Assembly: GCF_021390535.1 (NCBI RefSeq)
Contig: NZ_JAJUXG010000006.1
Span: 1 to 64,000 of the forward strand
From: Dyadobacter sp. CY312
GTDB taxonomy: Bacteria; Bacteroidota; Bacteroidia; Cytophagales; Spirosomataceae
Direction: 5' to 3'
DNA length: 64,000 nucleotides
This document shows, piece by piece, positions 61,569 through 64,000 of the stretch; position 1 is the first letter of the stretch; each line of letters opens with the position of its first letter. The translations under genes and the position numbers were made by a program. The notes below the pieces were generated by a model. It worked only from the letters and a program-made list of their open reading frames with translations, searched no databases and was not told the origin of the DNA.

Positions 61569-63176
61569 TCAGGAATTAACTCCCACTTCCTTTTTGTTCT
61601 TCTCAGCCCGATCAGATATACTTTTACCGTGATCTTTTGTTCTTATAACAAATACAAGCCCCAGCGACAAAGTCCCAGTAATCAACCAAAACAAATCGGT
61701 TCCTGCAACAAAGTAATTTCCATTTGCCATAGAGTTCCATATCCAGTCTTCTGTTATAATGCCGTTAGCAACAGGTACAGTGAGAGAGAATATGGCGGTT
61801 AAAAACAGGTACAGTCTGGTTTCATTTGCCTCATTTTTCATAAACAATCCGACAGCTGTCAGCAGAAACCAGGAGAGGAAGAATATAGATCTGACATAAA
61901 AAACATGTTGATTCGTATCTGCGACGAGCAGTTCGGCACTGAACAAAATAGCAACTGCCGGGAAAAGTGCGAAGCAAATAGCAAGATAAAACATCGTAAC
62001 GCGGTGATGAAAACGCTTTTGTTTGTCGGTGTAGTTTTTCTTGTTTCTTGCTTCTTTCCATAAAAGGACACCACTGATAATGACAAAACAGGCAAACAAA
62101 GCCATGACAAAATAGATAATTTTTAAAGCCAATCCACCGAAAGTTGCAAAATGCAAGCGGGCTATACCGGGGAGAACCGATTGTGCATAACTTCTCTTTC
62201 CTGGAAGATTATCAGAGATGATTTTGCCGTCACGCAGCGTGATTGCAACAGATCCGTCGCCGGCAAAAGTTTTATTGTTTTGTACCGATGCAGTGAAAAT
62301 TCCGTCTTCACGATCAAAGTTTTTAATCTGCAGATAATTCAGCTTTAGCTCAGGATGGTCACTTTGGACCTGATTGAGAAGGGTAGTCAGTTTTAAATTT
62401 TCAGTGGTTACTGGCGAATTTTCCTGCGTTTCCAACATTCGCTCTGCTAATATTACTTTGAACGCTTTTTCCTGATCTCCATCAAAGAAAACCATTACAA
62501 CAGGTGCCAAAACCAGAAACGAAAGCATGTAATAAGCACCGGTAATGGCATACATAAACTGAAATGGCAGTCCAAGTAATCCGAAAACGGTGTGAGAATT
62601 AGTCCAGATTTGCTTGTAGCCGCCTTTAAGTGAAAAACCATTGAATTTGGTAAGCATATTTTTCCAATGGATCATCACGCCCGTTACCACCGCAAAGGCA
62701 AAAAACAGGGCTACAAAACCTGATAAATATCTGCCAATGACTGGTATCTGGTCAAAGAAATGAAGACGGTAAAGTGTTTCTCCGATGGTGGTATTTTCTT
62801 CTTCTGAAAATGTTGCGCTGATGGGCGAGTAGCTGGTATAATAATGTTCTTCCGGTTTACCTTTTGGTACAATCAAATGGCCGTAGATATTCATAATGGG
62901 CCGTTCTTCGGTTGGCATTATCACAGTTATGTCATCCGAAAGATTAAACCGCGGTTTTTGTTCTTTTAGCTTGTGCAACACTGCATCGTAGTCAATTGCT
63001 GCGCGATGCTGCTGTCTTGCTTTCGGGTTTTCCCACTGATAAAACTCTGATTTGAAAAGCGTAAACGCACCAGCAAAGAATATCACATACAAGGCAAAAC
63101 TGATCACAATTCCGGACACCGTATGCGTGTGAAAGGTGATGTTGTACAGTCGGTTGGAAAGTCCTTTTAACTTCAT
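61569..63176 (-). CDS. PepSY-associated TM protein (siderophore-uptake type)
   Basis: A 535-residue membrane protein of the PepSY_TM family. The N-terminal helix (HTHTVSGIVISFALYVIFFAG) is followed by a large periplasmic part with a PepSY-like segment and several later helices (GYKQIWTNSHTVFGLLGLPFQF; MLSFLVLAPVVMVFF). Relatives act as ferric reductases or siderophore-uptake accessories, and the two small DUF3649- and DUF3325-like genes directly upstream and the TonB receptor end further up fit that use. Start: ATG at 63176 (M-K-L-K-G-L-S-N); the frame continues upstream without a better start. Confidence 0.87.
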   Translation of the reverse strand: MKLKGLSNRLYNITFHTHTVSGIVISFALYVIFFAGAFTLFKSEFYQWENPKARQQHRAAIDYDAVLHKLKEQKPRFNLSDDITVIMPTEERPIMNIYGHLIVPKGKPEEHYYTSYSPISATFSEEENTTIGETLYRLHFFDQIPVIGRYLSGFVALFFAFAVVTGVMIHWKNMLTKFNGFSLKGGYKQIWTNSHTVFGLLGLPFQFMYAITGAYYMLSFLVLAPVVMVFFDGDQEKAFKVILAERMLETQENSPVTTENLKLTTLLNQVQSDHPELKLNYLQIKNFDREDGIFTASVQNNKTFAGDGSVAITLRDGKIISDNLPGKRSYAQSVLPGIARLHFATFGGLALKIIYFVMALFACFVIISGVLLWKEARNKKNYTDKQKRFHHRVTMFYLAICFALFPAVAILFSAELLVADTNQHVFYVRSIFFLSWFLLTAVGLFMKNEANETRLYLFLTAIFSLTVPVANGIITEDWIWNSMANGNYFVAGTDLFWLITGTLSLGLVFVIRTKDHGKSISDRAEKNKKEVGVNS

Positions 63177-63178
63177 GG

Positions 63179-63460
63179 CTATCTGAATAAATAAATGATT
63201 CCTGCAAATGCACTGGTACTGAACAAGTAAATACCCCAGATTACCCATCCGTTGCGAGCCAGGAAGGCAATTACCATGAAGGCAACCCAAAGGATAAATA
63301 CGGAAAATGCTCCGGTCAGGATTACCTCGGTACGGTAGGGAATCAGGACTCCAATGACCATTTGAAAACTTACAGCCAGAAAATATCCGCCAATAAGTCC
63401 TGCTGTAATTTTGAGTGCTCGTTGGCCTTTTGTGGTTAAATATTCTTTTTTAGCGGGCAT
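63179..63460 (-). CDS. DUF3649-like small membrane protein
   Basis: A 93-residue protein with three hydrophobic helices: LKITAGLIGGYFLAVSFQMV, VILTGAFSVFILWVAFMVIA and WGIYLFSTSAFAGIIYLFR. The arrangement matches DUF3649, a small protein found with PepSY_TM and DUF3325 in siderophore-uptake operons. The ATG at 63460 is preferred over a TTG at 63475; it overlaps the upstream gene's stop by 11 nt, and its stop is 2 nt from the PepSY start, so the three are translationally linked. Confidence 0.68.
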   Translation of the reverse strand: MPAKKEYLTTKGQRALKITAGLIGGYFLAVSFQMVIGVLIPYRTEVILTGAFSVFILWVAFMVIAFLARNGWVIWGIYLFSTSAFAGIIYLFR

Positions 63461-63761
63461 AAGAAATGAGTTCAATCAGTAAAAAGAGGTGAATAATTGC
63501 GGCCATTCCATAAAAATATTTTCGACCCAAAGTAGAGAAAAGCTGGGTCAGACACATGGCCAGAGAAAAAGCTACAAGAGACAGGAGCAGTCCGCCGGCC
63601 CAACCATCGGAGTGAACATAAATTCCGGTTCCTATGACAAGAAAAACGGTTCCTAAACTTTTAACCGTTGGAATGTTTGGCCGGAAAAGAAAGGCTGGGA
63701 AATACTTGGATCGGGTGTAGAATAGATACGTGCCGATCAAAATGAAATAACATGCAAGCAT
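63450..63761 (-). CDS. DUF3325-like small membrane protein
   Basis: A 103-residue protein with about three to four helices (ACYFILIGTYLFYTRSKYFP; SLGTVFLVIGTGIYVHSDGW; LLLSLVAFSLAMCLTQLF). The Gly/Trp position DGWAGGLLLSL and order resemble DUF3325, which usually stands first in the PepSY module. The resemblance is by pattern and context, not by strong motif. It begins about 190 nt downstream of the TonB receptor end. Confidence 0.62.
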   Translation of the reverse strand: MLACYFILIGTYLFYTRSKYFPAFLFRPNIPTVKSLGTVFLVIGTGIYVHSDGWAGGLLLSLVAFSLAMCLTQLFSTLGRKYFYGMAAIIHLFLLIELISYAR

Positions 63762-63952
63762 AGGTTACGGTTCGAATGGTGGTGAGTGATTTTGCCAATC
63801 CTTAGGTGAAGTGATTCAGGTATTTTTTTCTGAAGCGATTCCATTTTTTTCTTGTCCCCTTGGAACATATAACCTGGTCAGTGTGAAGTATAATTTTGTT
63901 CTAAAAAAAATGTCACCCTTCATACCAACCAGATTCCAATCATTGCTTTGTC

Positions 63953-64000
63953 CTAAAACTTGAATGAAAGCGATGTTGCGACATTTCTAGGATTGAGAGG
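63953..64000 (-). CDS. C-terminal end of a TonB-dependent receptor (partial)
   Basis: The last 15 codons on the minus strand read P-L-N-P-R-N-V-A-T-S-L-S-F-K-F and then TAG (63955-63953). The N-P-R-N-(V/F)-x(3)-L-x(2)-x-F ending with a terminal Phe is the typical last beta-strand of TonB-dependent siderophore receptors. The rest lies beyond the window. It stands upstream of the DUF3325/DUF3649/PepSY genes, which are commonly found with such receptors. Too short to be certain. Confidence 0.6.
   Translation of the reverse strand, partial: PLNPRNVATSLSFKF

Noticed and set aside
63780..63970. Minus-strand frame of about 55 codons ending near 63810
   Set aside because: It starts after an in-frame stop and has no start codon in the right place; the frame ending at 63953 fits a TonB receptor end far better.

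Overview
The window looks like chromosome of a Bacteroidota bacterium, most likely order Cytophagales; a Dyadobacter/Spirosoma-like genus is my guess from gene content, not proven. Supporting evidence: two SusC/SusD nutrient-import pairs, a type IX secretion (T9SS) plug protein and two putative T9SS cargo proteins with gliding-motility-type C-terminal domains, a PUR-alpha-like DUF3276 protein, and many promoters with the Bacteroidota -7 box TAnnTTTG. I saw no rRNA, tRNA, CRISPR array, transposase or phage gene. | Layout. 1-9060 is housekeeping and hypothetical: a lipoprotein, a DUF58 protein, RlpA, DUF3276, YchF, a T9SS plug protein, an Uma2 protein and an ABC-F ATPase. 9278-25926 is a nitrate/nitrite assimilation locus, entered through a VapBC-like toxin-antitoxin pair. 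It holds a siroheme synthase (precorrin-2 dehydrogenase/ferrochelatase), a nitrate-reductase-associated protein, a rubredoxin fused to a degenerate sulfite/nitrite-reductase-like domain, a 1203-residue nitrate reductase carrying its own FAD/BFD reductase module, a NarK-type transporter, an outer-membrane porin and CobA on the minus strand. Divergently come NirB, NirD, a NarX-like histidine kinase and a NarL-like regulator. Together these give uptake across both membranes, nitrate to nitrite to ammonium, siroheme supply and nitrate sensing. The locus is full of short palindromic repeats of several families. | 26196-37967 holds two convergent SusCD systems, the first with a zinc metallohydrolase lipoprotein and a DUF4302 lipoprotein. 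38160-51173 is a surface-polysaccharide region: glycosyltransferases, a UDP-sugar dehydrogenase, a UDP-GlcNAc 2-epimerase, a Wzx-like flippase, three methyltransferases (two FkbM) and a FemAB/GNAT-like transferase, with a LamG/T9SS cargo gene whose signal peptide is out of frame. 51510-61371 is mixed: an orphan LuxR-type regulator, a SpoU-family RNA methyltransferase, a histone H1-like protein, a lamin-tail T9SS cargo, PgeF, a glycosyltransferase, a secreted DinB, a metallophosphoesterase, a gluconokinase and a decayed ORF. 61569-64000 is a siderophore-uptake-type module (PepSY TM protein, DUF3649-like, DUF3325-like) and the last 15 codons of a likely TonB-dependent receptor. | Main points for a second look: the frameshifted secreted protein, the rubredoxin fusion protein, the fused nitrate reductase, the repeat arrays around nirB-nirD, the repeat copies flanking a methyltransferase gene, and the metallohydrolase-linked SusCD operon. 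All family names come from recognising motifs by eye; no search was run.
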